Notes under the pieces: generated by a model | Told to the model about the DNA's origin: nothing | What the model saw: the letters and a program-made list of their open reading frames with translations, nothing else | Database searches by the model: none | In this document: positions 1-12,375 of the stretch, piece by piece | Layout of the letters: each line of letters begins with the position of its first letter | Numbering within the stretch: position 1 is the stretch's first letter | NCBI GenBank assembly: GCA_030549495.1 | Contig: JAUIRK010001036.1 | Span: 220,001 to 284,000 of the forward strand | Direction: 5' to 3' | Length of the DNA: 64,000 bases | DNA from: Nectonema munidae | Taxonomy: Eukaryota; Nematomorpha; Nectonematoida; Nectonematidae | Position numbers and translations under genes: made by a program

Positions 1-1607
1 CAACACACTCAATGTCTAAATGTGAATCTATGCCGTTTTTATTCTGAAAGAAAATATATTATATAGGTAATGGGCTTTTCCTCGAAGTAATGGCGTTCAG
101 AGGCGTTTCTTAGAAAAATAAAGCGTTTGGAGGAGAAGTTTGGCAGGCACGGTTGCAGCATGTATTATTATTAATACTATCATTCACATAAGAAATGGAG
201 AAGAGAATGAAATTTTGTAAAATATTTCTTTCTTTTTGAGTAGTGTAAGTTTCCTTTAAGGTGAATGAGCTCTAGTTTCTTATAATAAAAAAATAGTGTA
301 GTCTGACATTTAGCATGTGTTTGAAAAGTTTTATTTTTTGTTATCAGCAATTTTAATATGACTTGCGAATTATATATAATGATCTCAAATGTCACGATTG
401 AACAAATTAAAATTAACACCAATTTTTGACTACTCTATTTTATTCCTTATTTTGTATTAGTCCATTTATATTTATTATTCAATTTTATTTTGAAAATAAA
501 AATGTATAAAAATTTTGATTTGTTCTTTATTTTCTTAATTTTAATTAAATATAATAGCTAATTAATTAATGTTTTGAAATAAAAAGTATCTGAATCGGAA
601 TCGGGAATTCTTTAAAAATCAGAACCCCCAAAGACCTGGTATCGATACCGTCACTAGAACCAAAGTTAAAAAAAATATTGTATCTATTGACATTTCTAAT
701 TCATTAGCAGCAGTTTAAAATCATCTTGAGTAAAATTTTATGTTTGAGAAAAAATGCAAGATTCATATTTGAATGAGGAGATTTAAAACGATTACATTCT
801 AAAAAGGTTATTTAGTAAGTATTAAAGCTTTGCAATTTGAAAATTATTCAAGTTTCAATTATATTTAATCTATTTTAATAATTAGTTCCCCCTTTTTTTT
901 ACTATTTTTCAAATAACCAATGAAATGAAAGAAGAAATTTAAATGAATGAAATAGAAGATTATGTTTAATAAATATAGAATTAAAAAATTCTTTCATTTA
1001 TTTGTCCAAAATTCACTGTTAAATCAATAAAGTTCTTCTTTTAAAACAATTGCAGAAAGGTGATAAGAAATAGGATATTAATTTAAAAGAAAAAGCGATC
1101 AGAAGTTTAAGTGGTTCAAATAATTTTATTCCTTAATTTCATTATTATAAAAGGGATTAAAAATGATTTTCCATGTTTTACACCTTTCAATTTAAAAGAT
1201 CATTTAAATATTATATAGTTTAAAATATATTCATACCTCTTCTCGATTTTCTAGGATTATATCTCTTCATCGTAAAAAAAATGGCGGAATGTAGAAGGCT
1301 CTTGTTCACTTTATTACAAAAAAATCAAGAGATAAGTTACGTATTTATTTAAATATACAAGTGTGTCGAACCGAGACGAGTATATGTGCTATGAAGAAAC
1401 CATATGCATGATACGCATTTATATCCATGTGTATTCATAATTTTAACTATTTACCTTTATTAATAAAGTTTGCTTCGGGATTGATTTAATAAAAATAAGG
1501 AGACAATGGGGTAAAATTAGTTATTTTTTCAAAACGGGTGAAAAAATCGATTTCTAATGATCGCAATGTTATATAGAGGTATTATAACGAAGTTATGAAG
1601 TATTTCA
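1..1607. other. AT-rich intergenic stretch, one hAT-end remnant
   Basis: No gene-like open frame is visible. The short minus-strand frame near 180-422 is an AT-rich chance ORF. The only structured piece is at about 587-652, where a TATCGGAATCGG-type segment runs to GGTATCGATACCGTCACTA. This resembles the terminal inverted repeat of the hAT MITE at 27825-28506. Confidence 0.5.
587..652. repeat. hAT terminal-repeat remnant
   Basis: The segment is rich in GAATCGG and GATACCG words and ends in CCGTCACTA. The hAT MITE at 27825-28506 has the same kind of end (TAGTGAT plus GATACC/GAATCG words). Only one end is seen and no target duplication was found, so this is a solitary fossil end. Confidence 0.35.
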
Positions 1608-1846
1608 GGGGCGTATCCAGAAAAATTTGGCTGCAGAGAAAGGGCTTAGAATAATAAAAAATTGGTTTTATGTCAAAATTAAATTTTTATCTTAGAGAAC
1701 TGTTTCCATAAACATCGATAAGTTTTAAAAATTTACATGTCAATTCAAAAGTAGATGTATTTATAGAATATTTTATTAAAAAACAAATTATAAAAAATGT
1801 TAAATATAAAGTAATGCACAAAATAAAGTGATAAAAAAAATTATTA

Positions 1847-2110
1847 TTAGTCAGATAAAATATTTCGTAAAGACAATCTTCTAGAGTGTTTTTTGGCAAA
1901 TTCTAAAACTACTTGATCTTCATATATATTTATCTTTCTATGTATGCTTAATAATGTTAAGACCGAACATCTTCCCTGTCCCATTGAAGATCTTAGTTTT
2001 GTTTTCAAAAGGCCTTGGCTTCTTATGCTTCTTTCATACTCCAAAAAATTGGATGAATCACACTTGTAATTGAAAGTACTGTATGTATGTTTGGATATAA
2101 CTATTTAGCA
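1847..2110 (-). pseudogene. hAT transposase C-terminal dimerisation fragment (TTF type)
   Basis: The open part (1847-2044) reads ERS..SQGLLKTKLRSSMGQ, then VLTLLSIHR and a basic SRRLSL end. This follows the consensus of the hAT C-terminal domain in TTF-type elements: a CERSFS..K..KTYLR.TM.Q.RL block, then L..IHR and a basic tail. About 20 more codons can be followed upstream towards 2110. The hAT dimerisation region forms the transposase oligomer; here it is only a relic. It belongs with the fragment at 3420-4730, from which it is separated by the nested hAT. Confidence 0.6.
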
Positions 2111-2116
2111 TCGTTA

Positions 2117-3435
2117 ACTGTGTGTCGCGGCACACTCGTGTGCTGTTTCAAATGCCTAAGTATGCTGTGAAAATTTTTAGAATATGTCAAATTATTGTCA
2201 AATAGAGCAAAAAAAATATAGTCAGTAAAAATGCAGTTATTGAGTTAGTCCAAAATTGTAATTTTAAAATTAATTTGGAAATAAAAATTGGATAATTTAT
2301 TATTTAAATTTTAATGTAAGATTTAATTTAATGTCTTTAATCTTAAAGCTGCAATATTTTTTTAGTTTAACGATGAAGAGATTCTTAACACAAATAAGTA
2401 AAGAAACCGGAAATACAAAGGAAGCAAAAAACGTAAATATAAAAATGATTACATAAAATATGGTTTTAAAACATCTGGCAAGGATGATTCAGTTTCGATT
2501 TGCTTGATTTGTAATGCCACTCTTGCCAATGAGTCCATGGTTTCAAGCAAACTTGACCGACATCTCCAACAAAAACATTCACAATTGAAAGATAAACCAA
2601 AAATTTACTATGAAAGATTGAGAGAAATCAAGCTAAGAAATTGAAATCATTCACAATGATGCCAATAAAGCTAAATAAGCAAAAAAGAAGAAACCGCACA
2701 TTTGTTTGCTCAGTGAATTTTTCTTCCTGCACTAACAATAGCCGCTGATATAATGCTCGGATCAGAAGCTGCTGAAAAATTTAAAAGAATTCCGCTCTCA
2801 CATCAAACTAAGTCACGTAGGATCGGTGATATGTCGGAAGACATTCAAGAGCAGCTCAAAAATCATTTTTCATATGACCCAAAAAGATTTGAAAAAATAT
2901 GGGCTCTTCAAATCGACGAAAGTACAGATATAGGCAACAAGGCACACCTGTTCGTTTTTTTACGCATCGTAAAAGATGGAAAAATAACCGAAGAATACTT
3001 ATTTGGTGGTGATTTAAAACAGGAAAAGATATTTTCCAATTAGTGAATGAAAAAATTATAGCAAATAATATATCATGGAATTTCTGTGTCAGTATTTGTA
3101 TGGATGTTGCTCCCTCGATGCAAGGGCAGAAAAAGGGATTTGTAACCCATGTTCTCGAACAAAATCCGGCTATCAAGGTGAATCATTGCATGATACATCG
3201 AGAGGTATAAATATCAAAAAATTTGTCCGAAAATCTCCAAAATACAATGAAAGATGTAAAAATCGTTACTTACATTAAGTTAATTGCTATCAAGAATTTT
3301 TGAACAATTGTGTGAATCAATGGACTCTGACTTTAAATGCATCCTTCAGCATACGGAAGTACGCTGGCTATCCCAAGGAAAAGTTCTCTCAAAATTTATC
3401 ACATTGAATAAAGAAATTTTGACTTTCTTTGCAAA
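2117..3435 (+). mobile_element. Fossil BED-type hAT transposon (ZBED5/FAM200-like)
   Basis: The element opens near 2117 with GTGTGTCGCGGCACACTCGT, a palindromic GC-rich end common in this hAT group. Reading downstream gives a BED finger, then the start of the RNase H-like catalytic domain, broken by stops and frame changes. Protein similarity stops at about 3435, where the minus-strand TTF-hAT resumes, so the 3' third is missing. No target duplication could be assigned. It lies inside the older TTF-hAT. Confidence 0.6.
2425..3435 (+). pseudogene. BED-finger hAT transposase, degenerate
   Basis: From about 2425 the frame reads RKYKNDYIKYGF, then a BED zinc finger with CLIC and a HLQQKH pair, then LKDKP..Y. 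This matches ZBED5/SCAND3-like transposases. A second open piece (2753-3043) carries the catalytic-domain start with ALQIDESTD, the first conserved Asp block. Further blocks (SICMDVAPSM, KGFVTHVLEQNP, NHCMIHRE) follow at 3090-3210 in another frame. Frames switch several times and stops intervene, so it is not functional. These transposases bind DNA through the BED finger and cut with an RNase H fold. Confidence 0.65.
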
Positions 3436-4730
3436 ATACTAGGCAAAATATCAAAACTAGTGGCAATTACTACAGCTTCGTTAAACCATATTTCATGGCG
3501 AATTTCAATATGATTTACATCTAAAGCATTTTTAACAACGTCTACTTCATTTATTGCTTTGACTAGATCAATAGTTCTTCGCAAAGTCACAGTAAGAGGC
3601 TCAATGCATGCTAAGCAAGCGAGTCATGATAATAATAATCAACACGACTATGAATTGAAAAGAGGTGATAGCGATCATAAATAGAGATAATTTACAATTA
3701 CAGATGTTCGAGTCTCATTTCCCAGAAGTTCCGACATTGCGTCAACTATTGATGATAAAAAATAAAAAAAATTTTAACATATCATGTCGTTCTGCCCATA
3801 TGGTTTTGCAAAGTGCCTAAAATTAAAAATTACTATAACTTGCTGATGATAAAAATTGAAGGTTAGTTGGACTCTAGAATTAACATATTTGTATTAATTT
3901 CAATTTTAAGTTCTTCAACTAATTAGACAAACTCTTAGACAAAATTTCCTCTAAACAAGCTTGTTATTTTCAAGAAAAAATGAAAAAATAAACAAAAATA
4001 TTCCTCTCCAATTAAATAAAGTTTTCAAATGAATGGATTACCATTTTTGTCTAAACCGAAAACAAATTGCTAATTGCCTTTATTGGACACGTCTCTAACT
4101 TCATCAGCAGATACGCAGTAGTAGTATGGCCTTTCTTTTTTTAACATTGACAATCTTTCTTACAAGAATGCTACAATTGATTTCAATCAGTTGATTTTAC
4201 ACTACTAAAGATCAATACGTTGCTTTTTTCAGGCATTTTCAAAATGTTCTTTCAAAACGTAGTCACCAGCATCTATCCTAAAATCAAGTAACGCTTCAAA
4301 ATTCCCACAGTTTATGTTAGCTCTATATATTTTGAGGAATCATAGTTTCCATGTATGGCAATATTTAGTCTTGCACAGAACAGCACAATTTTAAGGATTG
4401 ATTTTAAAATTTGAGCATTTTTTCTCTTATCCAATTTTAGAGTTCTTGTGAGCCTGCTATCCATTTCCACCATATTTAGTTGTACGTTCTTTATCTGCAA
4501 TATAGTGAGACGCAATCATATCCAATGTTTTTTTCCAATTGGGAAAAGGTTCTGATATAAGTTTTCCAACTTCTTCTTCCAAACTGTAAACTAGTTGAGG
4601 AAATTTTATAGCCTTGGCAATTAAAAAGACCGTTTTAATTTTCCTACTTCTCTTTTAGGAAAAATAAAGCTTTCTGAAAGTGAGTAGTTTTTCTGCAAAA
4701 TATGTAATATCTCTTCATCAGTTAAATTTT
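3420..4730 (-). pseudogene. TTF-type hAT transposase N-terminal/middle relic
   Basis: On the minus strand, from about 4730 down, one sees LEEEVGKLI, then IASHYIADKE, then ILKSILKIVLFCARLNIA followed by IHG..DSS. The family block is usually I..ILCGRQ.I.LRGHRD. Next comes NFEALLDFRIDAGDYVL..HFE after a frame change, matching NFRALL.FRVDAGD. Near the 3' end (3420-3590) there is LVKAINEVDVV, then WFNEAVVIATSFDILPSI, corresponding to the A..LA...G..PS.PR block. Stops and frame changes are frequent. The C-terminal part continues at 1847-2110 beyond a nested hAT. Confidence 0.6.
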
Positions 4731-7238
4731 ATTGTTTCTTTAGATATTTGGAGGTGTCACTTGGATTAATTCTCTATTTATTCAAAAAATTGTTTTAAAT
4801 TAGTTTTGTGAATTTTTATCACTGGAGCATGGTAAATTTCACAATGGATTACAACAGGTATGTTGCTCAAACTAGTTGTTTCAATTTTTTAAGAAGCCAG
4901 AAGAATTTAGTTTTCACTCTACAAGATCATTTTAATTTTTGTTATTTCTTATAAAAATAATGCTAAAATAAACCGCTGAAAACATCAAATATTTGTTTAT
5001 TGAGAATTCACAAATGCTAAATTATATAATAAAATTTTTTTTTAATTGGGACTTGTAACTAAAAATATAATTACACTATTTTCTACATATCTAAGTATTA
5101 GAGCAGTCAATTTATCACCTAAATTTGACTAAAAATATCTCAAATATAGATTTCTAATGATTTCTAAAGGTTATATTATTCTGAGTGTTGAGTGGCATAT
5201 AAAAGTTTGCAAAGGTTTTTTAGAGAAGGGTATAACTTTTGGTATATTTCTTAGGACCATAAGAAAGAAATTTACATTTGGAAAAATTGTATCAGAGTTT
5301 ATTTTCTAAACTAACGCTAAAGATTAAGAGATTTTAACGGTTAGGATTAGAGTTATATAATGTCATTTTTAAAATATATTTTCAAATTGAAAGTTTTAAT
5401 TTTACTGGCTCCTGCAATTTAGTAAAAACAAACAAAAGATTTAAATGTACTAAATTTTTCATTTATTCGAGGTAATTTATGTTGGAGCCAATAAATTTAA
5501 AAAGTTTTGTGAAGATTTTGATTTATTTCCGTTTTTTCAACGTATAATAAATTAACATTAGATTTTTTAACGTATTTTAAAAATTTAAGGTCTCGAAAAT
5601 TTTAAGACGATTTGGGTAAAAAGTCACGTCTAATTTAAGTATTTTTTAGTAAATACAAATTCCAGTTATATGCGTGGGTAACGTTACGAAGGAAAACGCG
5701 AAGCGATTACTCTCCGCCTTTTTAAAATATACTTATTTATCGATTCAATGAACGTAAAGAGAAAATGTCTCAAAAATAGATATACAATTCAAATTATAGG
5801 AATACAATTCAAGAACCAATATTGCGAAATTGAGAAAGATTTTAAATTTTCAGCACAATACTTATAAAACTTACCTTTGGACGTACGTGGTGTATGGAGA
5901 ATAAACCATGATAAAACGATTGAGAATAACTAATTAATTTAAAAAATTTGAAGCAGTTTCTAATTAAATTAGTAAAGTTTTCTTGTCCAAAAATCATAAA
6001 TTAGTAATGTTTACCAGTTTAAAAGTGTAACTTATAAAATTAAGTCAAACTATTTATTATAGTTTTGACTTTTGCTAGATAAATAATAATTAAAAAAAGT
6101 AAGGATTTCTAAATAAACTTAGAGTATAAGAAAACAAGTTAACATAACTAAAATGAATACTATTAATATTTATTTTCATTAAAATAACTACCGTACCATA
6201 TCGTGCAAATCAATATTTAAAAATATCTACCCATTAAACGCAATCTAAATTTATTTTTCCTAAAAACAAATTTACTAAGGAAATAAGTAAGTGATTTTTT
6301 CCTTCCCGTGTTCATTTACATAGTATCAGTGTGAAAAATAAACTTATTCGATTTTTTATTATATTTTATAACCTTTTTATGTGAGTTTCAAAAAATATAA
6401 AAATCGATGAACAATTTATAAAAAGTCTCATATTGAAATTATTATTAGTTATTTTAAGTTGCCGATTTTCACCTTTAAGAACCTATGGATTTTTATTATA
6501 AATCTATCAAAATATTGGAAGCTTATCCAATAGTTGGCATTTGAAACCAAGCAAATGAAAGCTTGCCTGATTTTAGCATAAAAGATTATAATTTCCAATT
6601 TTTTTTTTTAAATTTTTTTAAATTATATATTCTGAAATTTCTTTTAGTCATAAGTTTACTTTTTTATTATGAAATTATTAATTCAATCAAAATAATGATT
6701 AACAAATTTATAGTACTCAAAATTGGAACCTCTTTAAATATATGATTTTTATAACTCGAATTCCTAAAAAATAGCAGTAAACTCATTTTATTAAAAAGTG
6801 GCTGTCTCGACTTTATGGATTACTCTAAACCAATAATAGATGAATCAAGGTAGAATATGATTAAAAGTAAAACTTTACCTGTTCTGAATTAAAGCATCTT
6901 CACTCAGAAATGCGTTGTTTTAAATTGTCTTTTGTATTTCTTAACTGAAATTAAGGATGCAATTGCATGGTTTTATTGGGCAGGCAATCATCCATATTAT
7001 CTTATGAACTCTCCTTCAGGTATATTCTCTATGTATTCTCTTTTAGCATATAATAATCATCACACTCCTCCCAAAAAGAATGTATATTTGAAGAAAAATA
7101 TCCATCAACATCAAATACATATTATGAAAACTATTGCAGAAAACCACAGACCTTCATGCCTCAAGACAAATTCAAAGCGAATTTAACACCAAGAAGCATG
7201 CATTAAGCAAAGACGTTTTAAGAAAATAAGTTGTAGAA
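4731..7238. other. AT-rich stretch without recognisable genes
   Basis: No splice-bounded exon, RNA gene or terminal repeat was recognised. An 84-codon plus-strand frame at 6932-7186 (with DAIAWFYWAGNHPYYLM near its start, preceded by a possible AG acceptor) is somewhat coding-like but matches no family I know. A GC-richer patch at 5680-5715 is unexplained. Confidence 0.4.
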
Positions 7239-7641
7239 ACAACTTCTTTGAGTCGATATACTCTTTATCATACGGCTAATTTGTTGCTAAAAGTTAGCGG
7301 GAGAACATTAATATGTGAAACCACATGACATCCTTGGACTGAATTTTTTGCTCCTGGCAGAATTACAAGAAGTTGTTACTATGCACAACTGTTTCAGTGA
7401 TTACTTTTGTTCGAGTAACTTCAAAATAGAAAATTGGATTTGTGATCCTATCTTTGCTAATTAGATTAGTGATCGAATGATCTCGCCAAATATAATCTCA
7501 TTTGCCTCGATAATAATTCTATATAAGGGTTATGTATTATAATATTGACAAATAATAATTAATTCTGCCATAAAATTTTTACAAAAATTATAGTAAAATG
7601 GCATTCTAAAAAAGATTATTGGGGTTTACTCTAACTAAATT
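7239..7641 (+). repeat. Interspersed repeat, copy 1 of 2
   Basis: About 403 bp running from ACAACTTCTTTGAGTCGATA to CTCTAACTAAATT. It recurs in the same orientation at 10734-11124 with only scattered differences and one short deletion (a block around TTTGCCTCGATAA is absent from the second copy). Flanks differ completely at both borders, so it is a dispersed repeat, not part of a longer segmental duplication. No terminal repeats, tail or coding potential were seen. Confidence 0.8.
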
Positions 7642-8375
7642 AAGCACGTCTAGCGTTCCTTGTTTTGATACTTATTTTTTATTTTATCCTTCCCTTTGTT
7701 TACTAATAAATGAGACTCCAATTGAAATATATATCTCTCAATAGGACCTCTATTTTTTTCTTACAAATTCGTTATCAGTTTGTAGTCGGTACTTCATTTC
7801 TACTATACTTTATATCGTGTCTACTTTTGCTTTTTTTCTATATTGATCCTTCCTTGATAGCTCTACTTTTATCAGAAGTTATTTTTTTACATTCTGTGTT
7901 CGAATAGATCAATCTTCAAAAATATACTTATTTTGACATCCTAAATGCCCAAACTGGGTGGCGAAAAGGAAATCGGCATGGTTGTTTTAGTACAGAATTT
8001 TGCCAATCTCAAAACTTTCCTAATAAATATAAATTTCTTGTTGTTTTTGGGTTTTTATCCATATCACGTGTTTTAGTTACAGGAGATATGAACAGATATC
8101 AATCTTGATTATTGTTAACCAATCTTTTTCAAAATTTGTGCTCCTGATGAAATTATTTTACTGAAACGAGATTAAATAGGTCTATTAAATAAAATAAACA
8201 AATATTCAATCATCTTAAGTAATGTAAAAACAATGCTTAGCACGTTACATCTCTATCGCTAAGAAATAAAACCCTACCTATGCAGTACTTTCTAATTCTT
8301 TAGTTATGAATTTCAACACAGAAATAAAAACAATTCGCAGTTCGTAACAGTAGAAAATAGCTAATAGTTTGAAAT

Positions 8376-8453
8376 GAGTAACCCCTTTGCGCATCCGTTG
8401 AAACTTCTCAGAGGTCCCATAGGGTACCGTGCACCCTAGTTTGAGAACCACTG
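8376..8453 (-). repeat. hAT terminal inverted repeat, solitary
   Basis: Read on the minus strand from 8453 it begins CAGTGGTTCTCAAACTAGGG and continues through GGTACCCTATGGGACC and GTTACTC. CAGTGGTTCTCAAAC is the classic start of one large class of hAT elements and their MITEs. The matching opposite end was not found to the left, so this is one end of a broken copy. Confidence 0.6.
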
Positions 8454-9770
8454 CTATATTGCTTCCCAAAGGACGATTACTTACTTTGACAATAAAGCGA
8501 GGCCTATTACACATTTTATTACACGAATTAAAACGCTATTTTCCTTTCCATCTCGCATTCTAATTTCAATCTGCTTCCAGGTCCCTTACTTCTTCCATAC
8601 TCATATATTTGGATGATAAAAACAATAAAAAGGATTGTGAGAAAAATCTTGACACAAATGATTTTTTTTCAAAAATCTCTTTTTCCATCATCACTAATTC
8701 GGTTGACACTTTTACAGATTTTTACAAGGTAATGAATGGCCGATCAAAATTTTATTTGATGAATTCCAATTATGCTGTGAATTATTATTGATAAAATAGA
8801 TATAAAAGCCTTATATGCGTTTGAAACTGTATAGAAATAAAAATTTTATGAGTGTTAAGAATTCAAATTTTATAAATAGAACCTTTTCGTTTTTCTTAAT
8901 TCAAAAGTATAATTTTTTTTTGAAAACGATAAACTTCAAAAATAATTCAACACATTCTTGTACGCTAATTGCGAAAACTAATTCTTGAAATGACCGTACG
9001 ACGTAATAAATTTTTTTTTATAAAAATATATTTTATTTAAAATATACAAGTATGTCTTGAGCTAGATTTCAGTGATATATCCCTATTAGCACTTTTACAT
9101 ATTTTTTCACAGTAATGTTCAAAACTGAGCCAAGAAATGATATTAGCATATTTGATTAATGCCCAAACTGAGTGCGGAAATGAAATCGGTATTAGTATAT
9201 AAAAATATATTTTATTTAAAATTCGAATAATATTCTTGGAGAAAATTTTAGGAACTCAACAGTAAAATTGATATACCCTATTTGAAAGAGTAATTGCTAA
9301 AATTAATTTTTTGATCAGAATTGAATAAATTCATTTACAACTTAAATTCATAATCTGTTGTGCAGATGAGTTAGTTGTGGGAGCGTAACGTCTAGTGGTA
9401 AATTTTTAGCATCTAAAAATTTACACCTTTATGGACGATACTTAAAAGAATAAAAAACATTTTAAAGAACCGACAATATGTTATTTGCAAATATTTAAAA
9501 AAAATTAAAGTTAAATTTCATTGAAAATTTGATTCATCTTTTGAGCATATGATAAAACAATTTATTCAAAATCCTCACCAGATTTATAGATTTATAGTCT
9601 TGAAACGATAAATATAAATCAAAAAAGTAACTTCAAATTTTAAAATACGATCTCAAATGTGAATTAAACACGTTTTTTTTACTTTTTTTTACGATCTTAA
9701 ATGTGAATTGAAATATCTAAAATTTCCCATTCAAAAGAGAGTTTTTAAGCTTAAATAACTTTATCTTAGC

Positions 9771-9832
9771 AGGCCGCAAAAAAACCTTTGAAGGGCCACA
9801 TGCAGCTTCGGGTCGTAGTTTGCCCTCCTCTT
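9771..9832. repeat. hAT 3'-end remnant (GGCCGC type)
   Basis: AGGCCGCAAAA, then GGGCCACATGCAG and GGGTCGTAGTTTGCCC. This is the usual subterminal sequence of hAT elements whose ends read GGGCCGCATGCGGCCC...TTTGCCCA. The start of the hAT at 35437 carries the same GCATGCGGCCC word in the opposite orientation. Solitary here. Confidence 0.5.
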
Positions 9833-10239
9833 GTCTAGATCCACTTCGTTTGGCTTCGATTCCAGATGGTGACTATCCTTACCATCTCTCTAGCTATGTA
9901 AGGTTACTTCGAACTAGTAAAGAGAATCCTTCTTATTTTAAGATAGACGGATCATCTTTACTTGTTGTATTTAAATAGAAGTCTTCTTAAATTTGTGTAT
10001 TTACAAAAGGATTAATTTTATTATTAATTATCGAATTCATTTTTATTAAATAAATTAAAATTTTAAAATATAATATCAATTCAAATATACTTTTAAAAAT
10101 CCTTTAATAACAGATTTTTAAATTTTTTAAAGTTGAAGTATGCGAAAAACGAACTAAAAAACGTATGATTGAAATTTAAAAGTTCAAATAAAATTTTAAT
10201 AAAAGTTTTATTTTAAAAAAATCAAATAATAAAACCCTT

Positions 10240-10272
10240 TCTCCCCCCCCCCCCTCTAGATCCGTCACTGGG
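10240..10272. repeat. hAT-like end with poly-C run
   Basis: A run of twelve C followed by TCTAGATCCGTCACTGG. The reverse complement, CCAGTGACGGATCTAGA plus a G run, resembles the CAG.G.CGGATC.AG ends of hAT elements. No partner was identified. Confidence 0.35.
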
Positions 10273-10733
10273 ACAACTGTTATACTAAAATGTTACTATG
10301 CACGTTTTAAGTGATGCAAATATATAAATATTTTATCGCTCACAAATGATGGATGGATATGACACATTACATCGGATATGACAGTACCTAAAACCCTAAA
10401 GACAAAATTTTCAGAGTGTGAGCAGAGCATTGCTCAAATTCTAAATTTAAAATTCCTTAGACAACGTAATTTAACTTTTTCTGGCTCCTTCTTCATTTCC
10501 TAGCAACAAAGTAAGGACGCTATCACATCTTAAAAATACAAATAATTAATATTGCCATCTTGGTGTAAAAATGTCAAATATATCAAGAAAGAGGCGTGAG
10601 AATTTTTTTTAACTAATGAATTCGTGATTTTATTTTCAGAGAAAAAAGCATTTGGCAACAACGGATTTAGATGCAGTATATCACCTTTTAAGGTTGTTAT
10701 TTTCATAGTTATAAGAGCATGGAATGTCTTTAC

Positions 10734-11124
10734 ACAACTTCTTTGAGTCGATATACTCTTTATCATACGGCTAATTAGTTGCTAAAAGTTAGCGGGAGAA
10801 CATTAATATGTGAAACCACACGACATCCTTGGACTGAATTTTTTGCTCCTGGTAGAATTACAAGAAGTTGTTACTATGCACAACTGTTTCAGTGATTACT
10901 TTTGTTAGAGTAACTTCAAAGTAGAAAATTGGATTCGTGATCCTTTTTTGGTAATTAGATTAGTGATTGAATGATCTTGCCAAATATAATCTCAAATAAT
11001 TCTATATAAGGGTTATGTATTATAATATTGACAAATAATAATTAATTCGGCCATAAAATTTTTACAAAAATTATAGTAAAATGGGATGCTAAAAAAGATT
11101 ACTGGGTTTTACTCTAACTAAATT
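10734..11124 (+). repeat. Interspersed repeat, copy 2 of 2
   Basis: Same sequence and orientation as 7239-7641, starting with ACAACTTCTTTGAGTCGATA and ending CTCTAACTAAATT. The high identity over about 390 bp, with flanks that share nothing, suggests recent dispersal of a non-coding element. The minus-strand 78-codon frame overlapping its left border is a chance ORF. Confidence 0.8.
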
Positions 11125-11783
11125 GAACTTGCTATATTTACTATATTTACTTGCTATACTAGTTAGTTTTAAAGGAATTCACTCATTATTTTTCTCTAAG
11201 GTAAATAAATATATCATCCTTCTTATGCATCATAGTCATGTTGTGATATACATTATAAATTAGAAAATGAAAAGATTTTTTGGTAATTAATGATTTGAGG
11301 CACTATAGGCTTAGGTAAAATATTTTTAAAAGTACAAATTTTTAAAAGCTTCTAAAGAAATTCTGGATCTGCACCTGACATGTATGATGTATGCAACGCC
11401 ATATTCTGAAAAAATTTCCTCTTGGAGGTAAAATTATAAATTGCTTATAATAAGGGAAAGATTTCTTGGTATAAATTTTTGGTAATAAAAAAAAATAAGA
11501 TTGGTAAGTAGTGATTGAAGGTAAAAAAAACTCTTTAGCTGTCTTAATGTAACCTACTTGTGATAATTTTTAAATATCTCCTTTTGTCATTTCTAATTTT
11601 ATGTTTATTTTTGGCTTTCATCCACTTTCGTGTTTCATGACCATGATCTAACACATGATAAGCTTATACATGCATGCTATTAACGTGGAATTATGAAGAA
11701 AAGTACTTGAGCTTTATTTGGTCAGCTCTTTTCTTCAATTTGCCAATAATTTATCAAAATTACTTAGCTAAACTTTCAAAAGA
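11125..11783. other. AT-rich stretch, nothing recognised
   Basis: No exon, repeat end or RNA gene is recognisable. Short A-rich and T-rich runs only. Confidence 0.4.
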
Positions 11784-12375
11784 GGTTAGCGTGAGAGAGG
11801 AGGAGGGGGGGCTAGAGCCCTACAGTCGTTTAGAAAAATGGCGTCAACTTCTAATCTATCAAAGATTAATTTAGAAATATTTTCCACCGTCTTACTGCTC
11901 CTAACAACAAACATAAGAAATCGCTCTTGTACAACATATTTATCATTCTTTAATTTAAATACTTTTTTTTGATCAAAGCCGTCTTTCAAGCTCTCTCCAA
12001 ACTTTGTAACATTCCTTATTGCTTTTGCTCTTTTCTTGTTCTCGAAACCTAACACTTAGTTTTTGCCACTTTATACTAGTTATCTGATCTCCAGGAGATG
12101 CTAGTGAGGACCTTAAAAATGAACAACATTAGTCGTCTTCCATATTTTAATATAAAAACGAAATGATATGAAAAATTAAATAAATGGGTAATTACAATGA
12201 AAAGTCATTCAATTCAGAAGAAAAATTATTAATTTTAATGCTGAAAAAAACTTAATTCAGCACCTTCAAACAATCAAATCTTCAATCAAACTTCGTAGCT
12301 CTCGGGCCCCTGTACAATGTACCTGATACCCCCCCCCCCCCCCCCCCCCCTCCTCAATCCTCTCTCTCGCAAGCC
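11784..12375. mobile_element. Possible non-autonomous element with G-rich inverted ends
   Basis: The left end reads GGTTAGCGTGAGAGAGGAGG plus a G run, then GCTAGAGCCC. The right end, reverse complemented, reads GGCTTGCGAGAGAGGATTGA, then GGAGG and about 22 G, then CAGGTACATTGTACAGGGGCC. The shared G..AGCG.GAGAGAGGA..GAGG(G)n ends are inverted with respect to each other, which suggests a 592-bp terminal-inverted-repeat element related to the TTF-hAT ends. No clear 8-bp duplication is present at the borders, so the call is tentative. A minus-strand frame inside (11786-12055) matches nothing known. Confidence 0.35.

Larger units (their letters stand above)
1608..4730 (-). mobile_element. Fossil TTF-type hAT transposon, interrupted
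   Basis: Two blocks of minus-strand protein similarity to TTF-finger hAT transposases (the ZMYM1 / 52-kDa-repressor-like group) flank an unrelated plus-strand hAT. The N-terminal and middle part lies at about 3420-4730 and the C-terminal dimerisation part at 1847-2110. A CAGGGGCGTATCCAG sequence at 1608 matches the usual end of this hAT group and would be the 3' terminus. The other terminus was not found. Many stops and frame changes make it an old copy. The simplest reading is a TTF-hAT into which the BED-type hAT at 2117-3435 later inserted. Confidence 0.6.
7642..10733. other. AT-rich stretch with scattered hAT ends and small repeats
   Basis: No gene was recognised. Three hAT-type ends lie inside (8376-8453, 9771-9832, 10240-10272). 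A short dispersed word, GCCCAAACTGGGTGGCGAAA-like followed by AAATCGG, occurs at about 7948 and again, diverged, at about 9161. An AT-rich block TATAAAAATATATTTTATTT occurs at about 9019 and again at 9198. Confidence 0.45.

Noticed and set aside
2856-3176. Minus-strand 106-codon ORF
   Set aside because: It is antisense to the conserved hAT catalytic block on the plus strand.
6932-7186. 84-codon plus-strand ORF
   Set aside because: Some coding-like character, but no donor, no family and an AT-rich second half; kept only as a note.
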